Positions 1-8,976 of a stretch of DNA of 64,000 nt are shown here, piece after piece. The notes beneath the pieces were generated by a model. That model was not told the origin of the DNA, ran no database searches, and saw nothing but the letters and a program-made list of their open reading frames with translations. Made by a program: the position numbers and the translations under genes. The stretch is from JBBROS01 sp963752225 (GTDB lineage: Bacteria; Pseudomonadota; Alphaproteobacteria; Acetobacterales; Acetobacteraceae). Position 1 is the first letter of the stretch. Each line of letters opens with the position of its first letter. Where the stretch lies: the NCBI GenBank assembly GCA_963752225.1, contig CAVVXS010000001.1:11120-75119 (forward strand), read 5' to 3'.

Positions 1-2
1 CC

Positions 3-311
3 GAGACGGTGTTGCAGGCGGTCGGTTCCGACCGGCTCGCGGCGCCTACCTTGATCGAATACGAGTTGGCCAATGTGTGCTGGAAGATCCTGCGCCGCCG
101 GCCGGAGCAGCGGCAGGTGATCCTGGCCACCTATGCGGCCCGGCATCTGTTCGAGCTCGCTGAGCACCCGGTCAACGCCGACGAGGTCGTGCCGCTCGCG
201 GAGGCGACCGGGTTGACGGCCTACGACGCCAGCTACCTGTGGCTGTCGCGTCATTTGCGGGCGCCCCTCGTGTCGTTAGATCGGCAGCTCATCCAAGCCG
301 CCGCCGCTTGA
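3..311 (+). CDS. PIN-domain (VapC-like) toxin ribonuclease, 5' end outside window
   Basis: The open frame runs into the window edge, so the N-terminus with the first PIN aspartate is missing. What remains fits the rest of a VapC-type PIN domain: APTLIEYELANV (conserved acidic residue after helix 2), then LTAYDASYLWLSRH, the typical T-A-Y-D-A-x-Y motif with the third catalytic acid, and LVSLDRQL with the final aspartate. VapC toxins are Mg-dependent endoribonucleases, usually cutting tRNA or rRNA, and are neutralised by a VapB antitoxin encoded just upstream, here off the window. A GTG at 9 could serve as a start but would leave an incomplete domain. Confidence 0.8.
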   Translation, partial: ETVLQAVGSDRLAAPTLIEYELANVCWKILRRRPEQRQVILATYAARHLFELAEHPVNADEVVPLAEATGLTAYDASYLWLSRHLRAPLVSLDRQLIQAAAA

Positions 312-347
312 GGTTGCACCGCTTTGGCGGTTCCCGCATGGTCGGTC

Positions 348-1034
348 ATGCCTCTGCCCTCGCTGCGCTTGTTTTGCACGCTCGCCCTCTCCGGCGTCGT
401 CAGTGAGGTCGCGCCGGCGTTCGAGGCCCGGCATGGCGTGCCGGTCGAAGCGACGTTCCTGCCGACTGCCGTGCTGATGCCCCGGCTTCGCAGCGGCGAG
501 GCGGCCGATGCGGCGATCCTGACCGCCGACGGAATGGCGGCGTTGGTGGGCGAGGGCCGAGTACGGGCCGACAGCGTCCTTGATTTGGCCCGCTCGTTCG
601 TCGGCGTCGCGGTGCGGCAAGGCGCGCCCAAGCCTGACATCTCCACCCCGGACGCGTTCATCGCCGCGCTGCTGGCGGCTCGCTCGGTCGGCCTGTCGCG
701 GCAGGGGGCAAGCGGGCTGTTCCTTTCGGCGCTGTTCACGCGGCTCGGCATCGCCGACGCGATCGCGGCAAAGGCGATGGTGATCGAGACCGGCTACACC
801 GCGGAGTTGGCGGCGAGCGGCCGGGCGGAACTCGCGCTGCAGCAGGTGAGCGAGCTGATGGTGGTACCGGGCGTCGAGATCGTCGGCCGGATCCCGGCCG
901 CGCTCGGTGGCGACAGCGTGTTCACGGGCGGCGTGGTCGCGGGCGCCGATCCGGCCGCGCAGGCCGACGCGTTCCTGCGAGCGATCGCGTCGGCCCGCGA
1001 GCTGATCGCGGCGAAGGGATTGGAGCCGATCTGA
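348..1034 (+). CDS. ModA-like extracellular solute-binding domain protein without signal peptide
   Basis: The protein has the fold signature of molybdate-type binding proteins (ModA / SBP_bac_11): an opening LRLFCTLALSGVVSEVAPAF strand-helix, then ADAAILTADGMAALV, and later SELMVVPGVEIVGRIPAALG, which matches the hinge region of ModA. The first beta strand begins six residues after the ATG at 348, so there is no room for a signal peptide; the longer TTG start at 324 adds only eight residues. No ModB or ModC follows. It could be an orphan binding protein with an unusual location, or a regulator-like cytosolic relative. It starts 36 bases after the PIN gene on the same strand. Confidence 0.72.
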   Translation: MPLPSLRLFCTLALSGVVSEVAPAFEARHGVPVEATFLPTAVLMPRLRSGEAADAAILTADGMAALVGEGRVRADSVLDLARSFVGVAVRQGAPKPDISTPDAFIAALLAARSVGLSRQGASGLFLSALFTRLGIADAIAAKAMVIETGYTAELAASGRAELALQQVSELMVVPGVEIVGRIPAALGGDSVFTGGVVAGADPAAQADAFLRAIASARELIAAKGLEPI

Positions 1035-1044
1035 CGCCCGTGGC

Positions 1045-4000
1045 TTATGCCCGGCTTGGCGCCGCGTCCGGCTCCCCATTGTTGAGCGCGCCGGCCAGCC
1101 GCGGCATCTGCTTCTTCTTGGCCGGCACCAGCCAGCTCTGCAGCTTGTCGAGGTAGAGGTAGATCACCGGCGTCGTGTAGAGCGTCAGCATCTGGCTGAG
1201 TGCCAAACCGCCAACCATGGCAAAGCCGAGCGGCTTGCGCAGCTCCGACCCGGCGCCCCCCTCCAGCATCAACGGCAGGCCCGACAGCAACGCGGCCATC
1301 GTGGTCATGAGGATCGGCCGGAACCGCAACAGGCAGGCCCGGCGGATGGCGTCCAACGGCGCGACGCCCTCGTTGCGCTCGAGGTGGATCGCGACGTCGA
1401 CCAGCATGATGCCGTTCTTCTTGACGATGCCGATCAGCAGGATGATGCCGACGATGCCGATCACCGTCAGGTCGTAGCCGAACGCCAACAGCATCAGCAA
1501 CGCGCCGACGCCGGCCGAGGGCAGGGTGGACAGGATCGTCAGCGGCAGGATGTAGCTCTCGTACAGGATGCCGAGGATGATGTAGACGGCGACCAGGGCG
1601 GCGGCGATCAGCGCCGGCTGGCTGCTGAGCGACGCCTGGAAGGCCTGGGCGGTGCCTTGGAACTGGCCTTGCACGGTGGCGGGCACGCCGAGCTCGGCCT
1701 GCGCCGCCTGGATGGCCGTCACGCTGTCGCCCAAAGAGGAGCCGGGTTTGAGGTTGTAGGAGATCGTCACCGCCGGGAACTGGCTCTGGTGGTTGACGAC
1801 CAGCGGCTGCACCGGCGCGGTGTCGATGCGGACAAAGGTGCTCAGCGGCACCGGCTGGCCGCTGCCGGAGCGGACGTAAAGCTGCTGCAGCGTGTTGAGG
1901 TCGCCCTGCTGGTTCGGCGTGACCTCGAGGATGACGTAGTAGGCCTTGAGGTCGGTGAAGTACTGCGCCACCTGGCGCTGGCCGAAGGCGTCGTTCAGGG
2001 TCGCATCGATGGTGCCCGGCTGGATGCCGTAACGGGCGGCGGCGTCCTTGTCGTAGGTGAGCGTCGCGGTCAGGCCGGCGCCGGCCGCGTCGGAGGTGAC
2101 GTCGGCGAGCTGCGGCAGCGTTTTGAGCTTGTCGAGGATCTTCGGCGCCCACTGGTTCAGCTCGGCCGCATTGGGGTCGGACAGGGTGTATTGATACTCG
2201 GTGCGGGACAAGCGGCCGCCGACGCGCACGTCTTGCGCCGGCTGCATGAAGAAGCGGATGCCTTGCACGTCCTGCATGCGCCTGTTGATGCGGGCGATAA
2301 CTCCGCGGGCGTCCACGTCACGCTCGCTCCAGGGTTTCAGCGAGATGTAAATGCGGCCGTTATTGGCGGTCTGGCCCCCGGAGCCGGCACCGATGGAACT
2401 GGTGACGCCGGCGACGGCGGGGTCCTCGCCGACGATCTGGTTGACCTGCTTCTGCAACACGGTCATCTGCGCAAAGCTGGTGTCCTGCGCCGCATCGGTG
2501 ATCCCGATGATGATGCCGGTGTCCTGGCTGGGGAAGAAGCCTTTCGGGATCAGCGTGTAGAGGACGCCGGTCAGCACCAGCGTGCCGAAGAACACCATCA
2601 AGGTGAGGAAGCGGAAGCGGAGCGCGAGGTCGAGGGTGCGCTCGTAGAAGCCCAGGATGGCGTCGAAGATGTTTTCGACGAACTTGTAGAAGCGGCCGTG
2701 TTCCTTCTTCTCCGCCGTCAGGAAGCGCGACGCCATCATCGGCGTGAGCGTCAGCGAGGCGAGGCACGAGACGGCGATGGTGATCGAGACGGTGACCGCG
2801 AACTCGCGGAACAGCCGGCCGATGATGCCGCCCATCAGCAGCAGCGGGATGAACACCGCGACGAGGCTGATGCTGATGCTGAGGATGGTGAAGCCGATCT
2901 CGCCGGCGCCCTTGATCGCCGCCTGCATCGGCGTCTCGCCTTCCTCGACGTGGCGGACGATGTTCTCCAGCATGACGATCGCGTCGTCGACCACGAAGCC
3001 GACGGCGATCGTGAGGCCCATCAGGCTGAGGTTGTCGAGGCTGAAGCCGCACACGAACATCACGCCGAGGGTGCCGATCAGCGCCACGGGGATGGTCACG
3101 CTCGGGATGATGGTGGCCCAGGCGTTGCGGAGGAACACGAAGATTACCGAGACGACCAGGCAGATCGACATCGCAAGGGTGAACTCGACGTCGCTGACCG
3201 AAGCGCGGATCGTCTGGGTGCGATCGCTGACGACGTCCACCTTGATGTCGGGCGGGATGTTCTTGAGCAGCGCCGGCAGCTTGGCTTGCACGGCGTTGAC
3301 GGTTTCGATGACGTTGGCGCCGGGCTGCTTGAACACCAGCAGCAGGACGGCGGGCTTGTTGTCCTGCCAGGCGGTCAGCTCGCGGTTCTGCGGGCCGGAC
3401 ACCGCGTTGCCGACATCGCGAATGCGCACCGCGCCGCCGTCGCGATAGTTGATGATGGCGTCGTTGTACTCCTGCGCGGTCATGCGCTGGTCGTTGGAGT
3501 ACACGGTGTAGGATTGGTTCTTGCCGTCGATCGTGCCCTTGGGCGCGTTGGCTGTCGAGTTGGCGAGCACGTTGCGCACGTCCTCGAGCGTCAGGCTGAG
3601 GCCGGCGAGCTTGGCCGGGTCCACTTGGACGCGGATGGCGGGGGTCTGCTGCCCGCCGACCAGGACTTGGGACACGCCGGTGACCTGGCTGAGCTGCTGG
3701 GCGATGATGTTCTCGGCGGCCTGGTCGACGTCGGTCAGCGGCAGCGTCTCGGAGCGCGCGGCCAGGATCAGGATCGGCGCGTCGGCCGGGTTGGTTTTGC
3801 GCAACGTCGGCGGGTTGGGGATGTCCTTCGGCAGCTGCCCGCCGGCGGCGTTGATCGCCTCCAGAACGTCCGTCGCGGCCCCGTCGATGTTGCGGCTGAG
3901 GTCGAACTGCAGCGTGATCTGGCTGTTGCCGAGCACGTTGACGGACGTCATTTGCGCCAGGCCCGGGATCTGGCCGAACTGCGTCTCGAGCGGCGTCGCG

Positions 4001-4188
4001 ACCGCGGTCGCCATCGTGGACGGGCTGGCCCCGGGATACTGGCCGGTGACGCTGATGGTTGGGAACTCGACTGCCGGCAGCGGCGCCACCGGCAGGAACG
4101 GATAAGCGGCGATGCCGGCCAGAACGATGGCCGCGATCATCAACGAGGTGGCGATCGGCTTGCGAATAAACGGGGCGGACAGGTTCAT
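1045..4188 (-). CDS. RND multidrug efflux permease, HAE1/MdtB-MdtC type
   Basis: At 1047 residues the protein has the full length of inner-membrane RND pumps. The N-terminus (FIRKPIATSLMIAAIVLAG, then PVAPLPAVEFPTI) resembles MdtB/MdtC more than AcrB. Two large periplasmic loops separate two sets of six membrane helices. The proton-relay pair lies in GFVVDDAIVMLENI (Asp401-Asp402), as expected for TM4. It works as a proton antiporter that captures drugs or other amphiphiles from the periplasm or membrane and passes them to a TolC-like outer-membrane channel. The adaptor gene lies directly upstream and overlaps by four bases (ATGA), so the two are translationally coupled. No outer-membrane channel or regulator gene is adjacent. 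Confidence 0.95.
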   Translation of the reverse strand: MNLSAPFIRKPIATSLMIAAIVLAGIAAYPFLPVAPLPAVEFPTISVTGQYPGASPSTMATAVATPLETQFGQIPGLAQMTSVNVLGNSQITLQFDLSRNIDGAATDVLEAINAAGGQLPKDIPNPPTLRKTNPADAPILILAARSETLPLTDVDQAAENIIAQQLSQVTGVSQVLVGGQQTPAIRVQVDPAKLAGLSLTLEDVRNVLANSTANAPKGTIDGKNQSYTVYSNDQRMTAQEYNDAIINYRDGGAVRIRDVGNAVSGPQNRELTAWQDNKPAVLLLVFKQPGANVIETVNAVQAKLPALLKNIPPDIKVDVVSDRTQTIRASVSDVEFTLAMSICLVVSVIFVFLRNAWATIIPSVTIPVALIGTLGVMFVCGFSLDNLSLMGLTIAVGFVVDDAIVMLENIVRHVEEGETPMQAAIKGAGEIGFTILSISISLVAVFIPLLLMGGIIGRLFREFAVTVSITIAVSCLASLTLTPMMASRFLTAEKKEHGRFYKFVENIFDAILGFYERTLDLALRFRFLTLMVFFGTLVLTGVLYTLIPKGFFPSQDTGIIIGITDAAQDTSFAQMTVLQKQVNQIVGEDPAVAGVTSSIGAGSGGQTANNGRIYISLKPWSERDVDARGVIARINRRMQDVQGIRFFMQPAQDVRVGGRLSRTEYQYTLSDPNAAELNQWAPKILDKLKTLPQLADVTSDAAGAGLTATLTYDKDAAARYGIQPGTIDATLNDAFGQRQVAQYFTDLKAYYVILEVTPNQQGDLNTLQQLYVRSGSGQPVPLSTFVRIDTAPVQPLVVNHQSQFPAVTISYNLKPGSSLGDSVTAIQAAQAELGVPATVQGQFQGTAQAFQASLSSQPALIAAALVAVYIILGILYESYILPLTILSTLPSAGVGALLMLLAFGYDLTVIGIVGIILLIGIVKKNGIMLVDVAIHLERNEGVAPLDAIRRACLLRFRPILMTTMAALLSGLPLMLEGGAGSELRKPLGFAMVGGLALSQMLTLYTTPVIYLYLDKLQSWLVPAKKKQMPRLAGALNNGEPDAAPSRA

Positions 4189-5345
4189 CGGCTGGCACTC
4201 TGGTTGGCCGGGATCACGTCTGGGTCGCCCGCCTTGCCGAGTGCCAGGCGAGTGCCGGGGCCGATCCGGCTTTGCCCGGCGGTGACGACCTGCTCGCCCT
4301 CGGACACGCCCTCCTTGACCACGGTGTCGACGCCGTTGTCGTACAGGACCTTGATGTCGCGCCGGTCGGCGGTCTTGTCGGGCTTGACCGCGAACACGAA
4401 CAGACCGTCCTGACTATGCTGGACCGCGACGTGCGGGATCGCCACGCCTTTCGCGACGTCGACTTGCAAGCGCGCGGACACGAACTGGCCCGGCGTGAGG
4501 CGGTCGTCCTGGTTGGCGAAGATGGCCTTGAACTGCATCGTGCCGGTCGAGGTGTTGATGGCGTTGTCGGGGGTGAGCAGCTCGCCCCGGGCCAGCTCGT
4601 TGGCGCCGTCGGTGGTGTCGGCCAGCACCGGCAGCGTGCCGCGGGCCATGGCGTCGCGAACCCGTTGCAGGTCGGTCTCGGGCAGCGTGAACACCACGCT
4701 GATAGGGTGCACCTGAGCGATCGACAGGATGCCGGGCCCGGACGCGTTGGCCTGAATCAGGTTGCCGGGATCGACCCGGCGCAGGCTGACCCGGCCGTCG
4801 AGCGGCGATTTCACGACCGCGTAGCCGAGGTTGATGGTGGCCTCCTCGATGGAGGCGTCGTCGGCGGCAACCACGCCTTCGTAACGGGACACCGTGGATT
4901 TCTGGGTGTCGAGCTGCTGGCGGGAGGCGAAATCCTTGGTGGCAAGCTGTTCGTAGCGGTTGGCGTCGAGGCGGGCATTGTCGAGGTTGGCCTGATCCTG
5001 CAGGCGCTGCGCCTGCGCCCGGTCCAGCGCCGCCTTGAGCGGACGGGGGTCGATCACGGCCACCACGTCGCCCTTTTTCACGTCCTGGCCTTCCTTAACC
5101 GGCTCGTCGATCAGCACGCCGCCCACCTGCGGGTGGATCTCGACCGCGTTCAGCGCCTGAACGGTGCCGATGCCGCGCAGGTAGATCGGCACCGCGTCGA
5201 TTTTCGCCGCCGCGGCCGTCACGGGAACGTCCGGCGTTGCGGCGGGCGGCTTGGCCTCGTGGGACCCGGTGTAGCGCCATGCGCCATACCCGCCGCCAAG
5301 GAGAACGGCCGCGACCACGAGCAGCGGAAGAGGTTTCAATCGCAC
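4185..5345 (-). CDS. RND efflux periplasmic adaptor (membrane fusion protein, HlyD/AcrA family)
   Basis: This 386-residue protein starts with a membrane anchor (LLVVAAVLLGGGYGAW) and has the usual order of adaptor domains: a lipoyl half-motif (GTVQALNAVEIHPQVGG), a helical hairpin (ALDRAQAQRLQDQANLDNAR), the second lipoyl half (VVKSPLDGRVSLRRVDPGNL), a beta-barrel and a membrane-proximal domain. It bridges the RND permease to an outer-membrane channel. It is the first gene of a two-gene minus-strand operon and overlaps the permease by four bases. The frame opens with GTG at 5345; a TTG two codons later is an alternative. The 188 bases to the divergent ABC permease gene must hold both promoters. 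Confidence 0.93.
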   Translation of the reverse strand: MRLKPLPLLVVAAVLLGGGYGAWRYTGSHEAKPPAATPDVPVTAAAAKIDAVPIYLRGIGTVQALNAVEIHPQVGGVLIDEPVKEGQDVKKGDVVAVIDPRPLKAALDRAQAQRLQDQANLDNARLDANRYEQLATKDFASRQQLDTQKSTVSRYEGVVAADDASIEEATINLGYAVVKSPLDGRVSLRRVDPGNLIQANASGPGILSIAQVHPISVVFTLPETDLQRVRDAMARGTLPVLADTTDGANELARGELLTPDNAINTSTGTMQFKAIFANQDDRLTPGQFVSARLQVDVAKGVAIPHVAVQHSQDGLFVFAVKPDKTADRRDIKVLYDNGVDTVVKEGVSEGEQVVTAGQSRIGPGTRLALGKAGDPDVIPANQSASR

Positions 5346-5533
5346 AAGTTTATCCTCGGGGCCGAACGCGGGGGCGCGCCCACGTCCCAGTTACGCACGA
5401 GTTGCGGCGGATACGCTGCCAATCGAGGGGACGTGAACGGAGGGTTGTCGCTGGCGTGAGCGGTGCGGCTTGGGTATCGTTCGGCAAGAAGCGCCACCGG
5501 GCGCCAATCGGGCGTGGCAGCGTTGGGGGAACG

Positions 5534-6517
5534 ATGGGTGAGAATGTTGCCGTAGCCGGGGGAACGCCCGCCCACGCGGCCCATGCTTGGCGATGGTCGC
5601 CGCCCGGCGACACCTGGCTCATCCGGCTGTTCGATCACCGCGGCTTCCTGGCGGCGCTGTGCTTGTTCCCGGCGCTGGCTTTGCTGCTGGTGTTCCTGAC
5701 CTACCCGCTCGGGCTCGGCATGTATCTGGCGTTCACCGACACCAAGATCGGCCGGGCCGGCGTGTGGGTCGGGCTGGAGAACTTCGAGAGCCTGTGGGAC
5801 GACCGGATCTTCTGGCTCAGCGTCACCAACACGCTGGTCTACACGGCGGTGGCGACGGTCGGGAAGTTCGGGCTGGGACTGTGGCTGGCGTTGCTGCTGA
5901 ACAACAACATCCCGTTCAAGTCGCTGATCCGGGCCATCGTGCTGGTCCCGTGGATCGTGCCGACGGTGCTGTCGGCGATTGCGTTCTGGTGGATCTACGA
6001 CCCGCAGTTCTCCATCGTGTCCTACGTGCTGAAAAGCATGGGGGTGATCGACAGCAACATCGACTTCCTCGGCACGCCTTGGCACGCACGGCTCAGCCTG
6101 ATCGCGGCGAACATCTGGCGCGGCATTCCGTTCGTCGCCATCAGCCTGCTGGCCGGGCTGCAGACGATCTCGCCATCCTTATATGAGGCCGCGATGCTGG
6201 ACGGCGCCACGCCGTGGCAGCGGTTCGTCAACGTCACCCTGCCGATGCTGATGCCAGTACTGTCGGTTGTGCTGACGTTCTCGGTGCTGTTCACCTTCAC
6301 CGACTTCCAGCTGGTCTATGCCATCACCCGCGGCGGTCCGGTGAACTCGACGCACCTTATGGCGACGCTCGCCTTTCAGCGCGGCATCCCCGGCGGGCAG
6401 CTTGGCGAGGGGGCGGCGATCGCGGTGGCGATGATCCCGTTCCTGGTGGCGGCGACGCTGTGCAGCTATTTCGGCCTGGCCCGGCGCAAGTGGCAGCAGG
6501 GCGAGGGGAACGACTGA
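5534..6517 (+). CDS. ABC sugar transporter permease, MalF/UgpA type
   Basis: This 327-residue inner-membrane permease has six predicted helices and the MalF-family EAA loop (EAAMLDGAT, with LPMLMP after it) that contacts the ATPase. The ATG at 5534 has GGGGGA just upstream; the frame is open further back, but that stretch overlaps the divergent adaptor gene and looks non-coding. The next gene, a MalG-type permease, starts one base after its stop, so the two form a heterodimeric pair. A binding protein and an ATPase are not adjacent and may be encoded elsewhere. The substrate is probably a sugar or polyol; the sequence does not say which. Confidence 0.92.
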   Translation: MGENVAVAGGTPAHAAHAWRWSPPGDTWLIRLFDHRGFLAALCLFPALALLLVFLTYPLGLGMYLAFTDTKIGRAGVWVGLENFESLWDDRIFWLSVTNTLVYTAVATVGKFGLGLWLALLLNNNIPFKSLIRAIVLVPWIVPTVLSAIAFWWIYDPQFSIVSYVLKSMGVIDSNIDFLGTPWHARLSLIAANIWRGIPFVAISLLAGLQTISPSLYEAAMLDGATPWQRFVNVTLPMLMPVLSVVLTFSVLFTFTDFQLVYAITRGGPVNSTHLMATLAFQRGIPGGQLGEGAAIAVAMIPFLVAATLCSYFGLARRKWQQGEGND

Positions 6518-6518
6518 G

Positions 6519-7421
6519 ATGAGTGCCGCCACCGAAGCCACGGTCGCCCCGAACAATACCCCGGAACGGCAGGGGGCGATGAACTGGGACAGCATCCCGC
6601 GCCGGGTGGTGACGCTGTATATCCCGCTCGCGACATTCGTGCTGGTGCTGCTGTTCCCGTTCTACTGGATGGCGGTGACCACGTTCAAACCGAACAACGA
6701 GCTGTACAACTACAAGGAGTTCAACCCGTTCTGGGTCCGCTCGCCGACCTTGCAGAACGTCAAGAAGCTGCTGTTCGACACCGACTATCCGCAATGGCTG
6801 ATGACGACGATGGGGATCGCGGCGGCGGCGACCTGCATCAGCATCTTTGCCAGCGTGCTGGCGGCCTACGCGATCCAGCGGCTGCGCTTTCGCGGCAGCA
6901 ATTGGGTGGGGCTGGCGATCTACCTGGCCTACCTGGTGCCGCCGTCGATCCTGTTCATCCCGCTGGCCACGATGGTGTTCAAGCTCGGGCTGTTCGATAC
7001 GCCGTGGGCGCTGATCCTGACCTATCCCACGTTCCTGATCCCGTTCTGCACCTGGCTGCTGATCGGCTATTTCAAGTCGATCCCGTACGAGCTCGAGGAA
7101 TGCGCGCTGATCGACGGCGCGACCCGGCTGCAGATCCTGCGCCGGATCACACTGCCGCTGGCGGTGCCGGGGCTGATCAGCGCGGGGATCTTTGCCTTCA
7201 CGCTGTCGTGGAACGAGTTCATCTACGCGCTGGCGTTCATTCAGTCGTCGGAGAAGAAGACGGTTCCGGTCGCGGTGCTGACGCAGCTGGTGCAGGGCGA
7301 CGATTATCAGTGGGGGCCGCTGATGGCGGGCGCGCTGTTCGGGTCGATCCCGGTGGCGCTGCTGTACTCGTTCTTCGTCGAGTACTATGTCAGCTCGCTG
7401 ACCGGAGCGGTGAAGGAGTAG
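6519..7421 (+). CDS. ABC sugar transporter permease, MalG type
   Basis: This 300-residue membrane protein partners the preceding permease. It shows the MalG features: a first helix near residue 30 (VTLYIPLATFVLVLLFPFYW), a large periplasmic stretch ending in the membrane domain, and the EAA loop as EECALIDGAT, with ITLPLAVPGL after it. The N-terminus reads MSAATEATVAPNNTPERQ and is cytosolic and disordered. The start lies one base after the upstream stop codon, which implies translational coupling. It is the last transporter component visible; the next gene is an unrelated membrane protein. Confidence 0.92.
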   Translation: MSAATEATVAPNNTPERQGAMNWDSIPRRVVTLYIPLATFVLVLLFPFYWMAVTTFKPNNELYNYKEFNPFWVRSPTLQNVKKLLFDTDYPQWLMTTMGIAAAATCISIFASVLAAYAIQRLRFRGSNWVGLAIYLAYLVPPSILFIPLATMVFKLGLFDTPWALILTYPTFLIPFCTWLLIGYFKSIPYELEECALIDGATRLQILRRITLPLAVPGLISAGIFAFTLSWNEFIYALAFIQSSEKKTVPVAVLTQLVQGDDYQWGPLMAGALFGSIPVALLYSFFVEYYVSSLTGAVKE

Positions 7422-7500
7422 GCGGGTTGTTTCCGGCCGGCGCCATGCCGATTATGGGAGGGCCGGCAGCGGCCGGCGGTTTTCTCGGGGGTTCGGCTTG

Positions 7501-7914
7501 ATGACGCGACGCGATCCCGTGCTGGTGGCCTGGGTGGCCGGATTGGCGCTGGCAGCCTTGGTGTTCCTGGTCGGGCCCGATCAATTCATGTTCCGGCTGC
7601 TGGACGCGGTCCACGTGGCGTTCTGGCGCATCGGCGAGGCGGTGGCGCAGCTTTCGGCGACAGCGCGCGACGCGGTGCGGGCGCTCTCGATCGGGTTGTT
7701 CGTGACGTTTCTTGCCCTTGCCCTCGCGGTGGCGCGGCGCGGCGGCCGCGCCCGGGGCGCGATCGTGGCGGTTGCGGTGGTGTTCTTCCTGCTGGTCGGG
7801 GATGCCGGGCCGGGGGACCAGGGGCGTTGGGTCGCCGCGCTGATCCTGTGCGGGACGGGGGCGGCGATCATGACGGGGCGGCTGCGGCAAACGGGATTGG
7901 CCGTGCGCCCCTGA
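7501..7914 (+). CDS. Small hypothetical membrane protein
   Basis: This 137-residue protein is not recognised. It contains about four hydrophobic segments (near residues 10-27, 60-75, 85-100 and 108-123) separated by arginine-rich turns, as in small inner-membrane proteins. The ATG at 7501 is chosen over an in-frame TTG one codon earlier. It follows the ABC permeases by 79 bases and could be co-transcribed with them. Its last 47 bases overlap the convergent DUF6362-like gene tail to tail. Confidence 0.6.
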   Translation: MTRRDPVLVAWVAGLALAALVFLVGPDQFMFRLLDAVHVAFWRIGEAVAQLSATARDAVRALSIGLFVTFLALALAVARRGGRARGAIVAVAVVFFLLVGDAGPGDQGRWVAALILCGTGAAIMTGRLRQTGLAVRP

Positions 7915-8371
7915 ACGGGGCGGCGGCGGGAGCATCGAGCAGCCGGGCAACGATGATGTCGATGCCTTGGCGATGCCAGCGCTGCACCGCCTTGTGGTCG
8001 GCGCCGATGCCGAGGGCAACGCGCCGCCACGTGTATAGGTGACGCCCGGTCATCGGGTTGATGAGGCTGCGTGCGCCGACCACCCGCCGCAACACATACT
8101 TGTCCGCCGGTATCAGCGGGATCCAGGCTAGCGCCTGGTCCATCCGAGAGATGCAGGCGGCATCTGGAATGGCGGGGCGCAGGCGGGCGCGATGGGGTGC
8201 GAACTGCTCGGAGGCGTCGCGGACCCATTCGAGGCCGCTTTGGACGAGCCGGGTGCTCGGTCCTGTATTCGGCAGAGCCAGCAGCGTTCGACCGGCTTCT
8301 TCCAAACGATTCATGACAAATCTACTATCGACGAAGTAGCCATGATTAACAGCTTCGTTACGTACTGACAT
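7868..8371 (-). CDS. DUF6362-like protein
   Basis: This 167-residue protein looks like the DUF6362 family: an opening helix (NRLEEAGRTLLALP), then ISRMDQALAWIPLIPADKYVL, and a C-terminal helix-turn-helix-like region (WRRVALGIGADHKAVQRWHRQGIDII). Family members are common in prophages and phage-like regions of alphaproteobacteria, and a DNA-binding role is plausible but unproven. The ATG at 8371 is preferred to a TTG two codons earlier. The upstream 99 bases up to the next minus-strand gene are AT-rich compared with the rest, which suits a promoter. Confidence 0.65.
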   Translation of the reverse strand: MSVRNEAVNHGYFVDSRFVMNRLEEAGRTLLALPNTGPSTRLVQSGLEWVRDASEQFAPHRARLRPAIPDAACISRMDQALAWIPLIPADKYVLRRVVGARSLINPMTGRHLYTWRRVALGIGADHKAVQRWHRQGIDIIVARLLDAPAAAPFRGARPIPFAAAAPS

Positions 8372-8470
8372 TGTCAACTCGCTTCAACAACAGTTTGGTT
8401 CGGTTAGGATTAGCGCGGGCCAGAAAAATTGGCCGCGATGTGTGACCAACTGGTCACTGTGACTTAGGTC

Positions 8471-8671
8471 CTAGTTAGACGCGAGATTGAAGACGGGAAA
8501 CGGATAGCGCGCGCCTTCCAGGCTGGTGCCGTTGGTGAGCAGTTGCCACGAGACCGGGTGGCCGGCGGGCAGAGGCGGCCGGTCGTTGTGGCCGGGCCGG
8601 CCGCACACGCGGTAGACGATGTGGGCTGGCGGCTTGTTTTGCTGGACGGTTGAGGCGCGGTTGGGAGGCAT
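8471..8671 (-). CDS. Small hypothetical protein (66 residues)
   Basis: This frame encodes a 66-residue protein with normal amino-acid use (HNDRPPLPAGHPVSWQLL, GARYPFPVFNL). A competing frame over the same bases gives a serine/threonine/proline-rich shadow, so this one is preferred. No family is recognised. It begins with ATG and ends with TAG, and it lies upstream of the DUF6362-like gene on the same strand, 99 bases away. Confidence 0.4.
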   Translation of the reverse strand: MPPNRASTVQQNKPPAHIVYRVCGRPGHNDRPPLPAGHPVSWQLLTNGTSLEGARYPFPVFNLASN

Positions 8672-8976
8672 CGCACGTGTTCCGGTTTTGTTCAGGTATT
8701 GAGGCTAATTTTCCTACGCCTGCGCCGTCAACCGTAAATTGCGTCCTTACATCGAATTGGTCGGGCGCGTGATCGCGCTTGCTTCATTCGAACGGTTTGG
8801 GTATCGAGTTTGCCCCGGGCGAGCGATGTGCGGCATCGTGCAACGAACGGTCGAATCATTTACAGAGTGTCGGCGCGTCAGCTATGTTGCGTAGCACTAG
8901 ATCGAGTTCTTGTTGTCCGGCAACGGCGCCGCGTCGGCTTTGGCGGGGCTGAGCTTAAACAGACCAGGGGTTTCCG
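8672..8976. other. Intergenic region upstream of RTX-like gene
   Basis: These 305 bases separate the minus-strand small gene from the plus-strand RTX-like gene and must contain the promoter of the latter and possibly a divergent one. Base composition is lower in GC than the surrounding genes. A weak AGGGG precedes the ATG at 8977. No convincing -35/-10 pair, operator or RNA gene is seen. Confidence 0.4.

Noticed and set aside
1384..4413. Open frame of about 1000 codons antisense to the RND pump
   Set aside because: Composition is dominated by Arg, Asp, Glu and His as expected for the reverse of a GC-rich gene; no domain, and the RND protein on the other strand is clear.
8464..8676. 70-residue minus-strand frame overlapping the 66-residue gene
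   Set aside because: Its translation is rich in Ser, Thr, Pro and Arg with no structure; the other frame has more natural protein composition.
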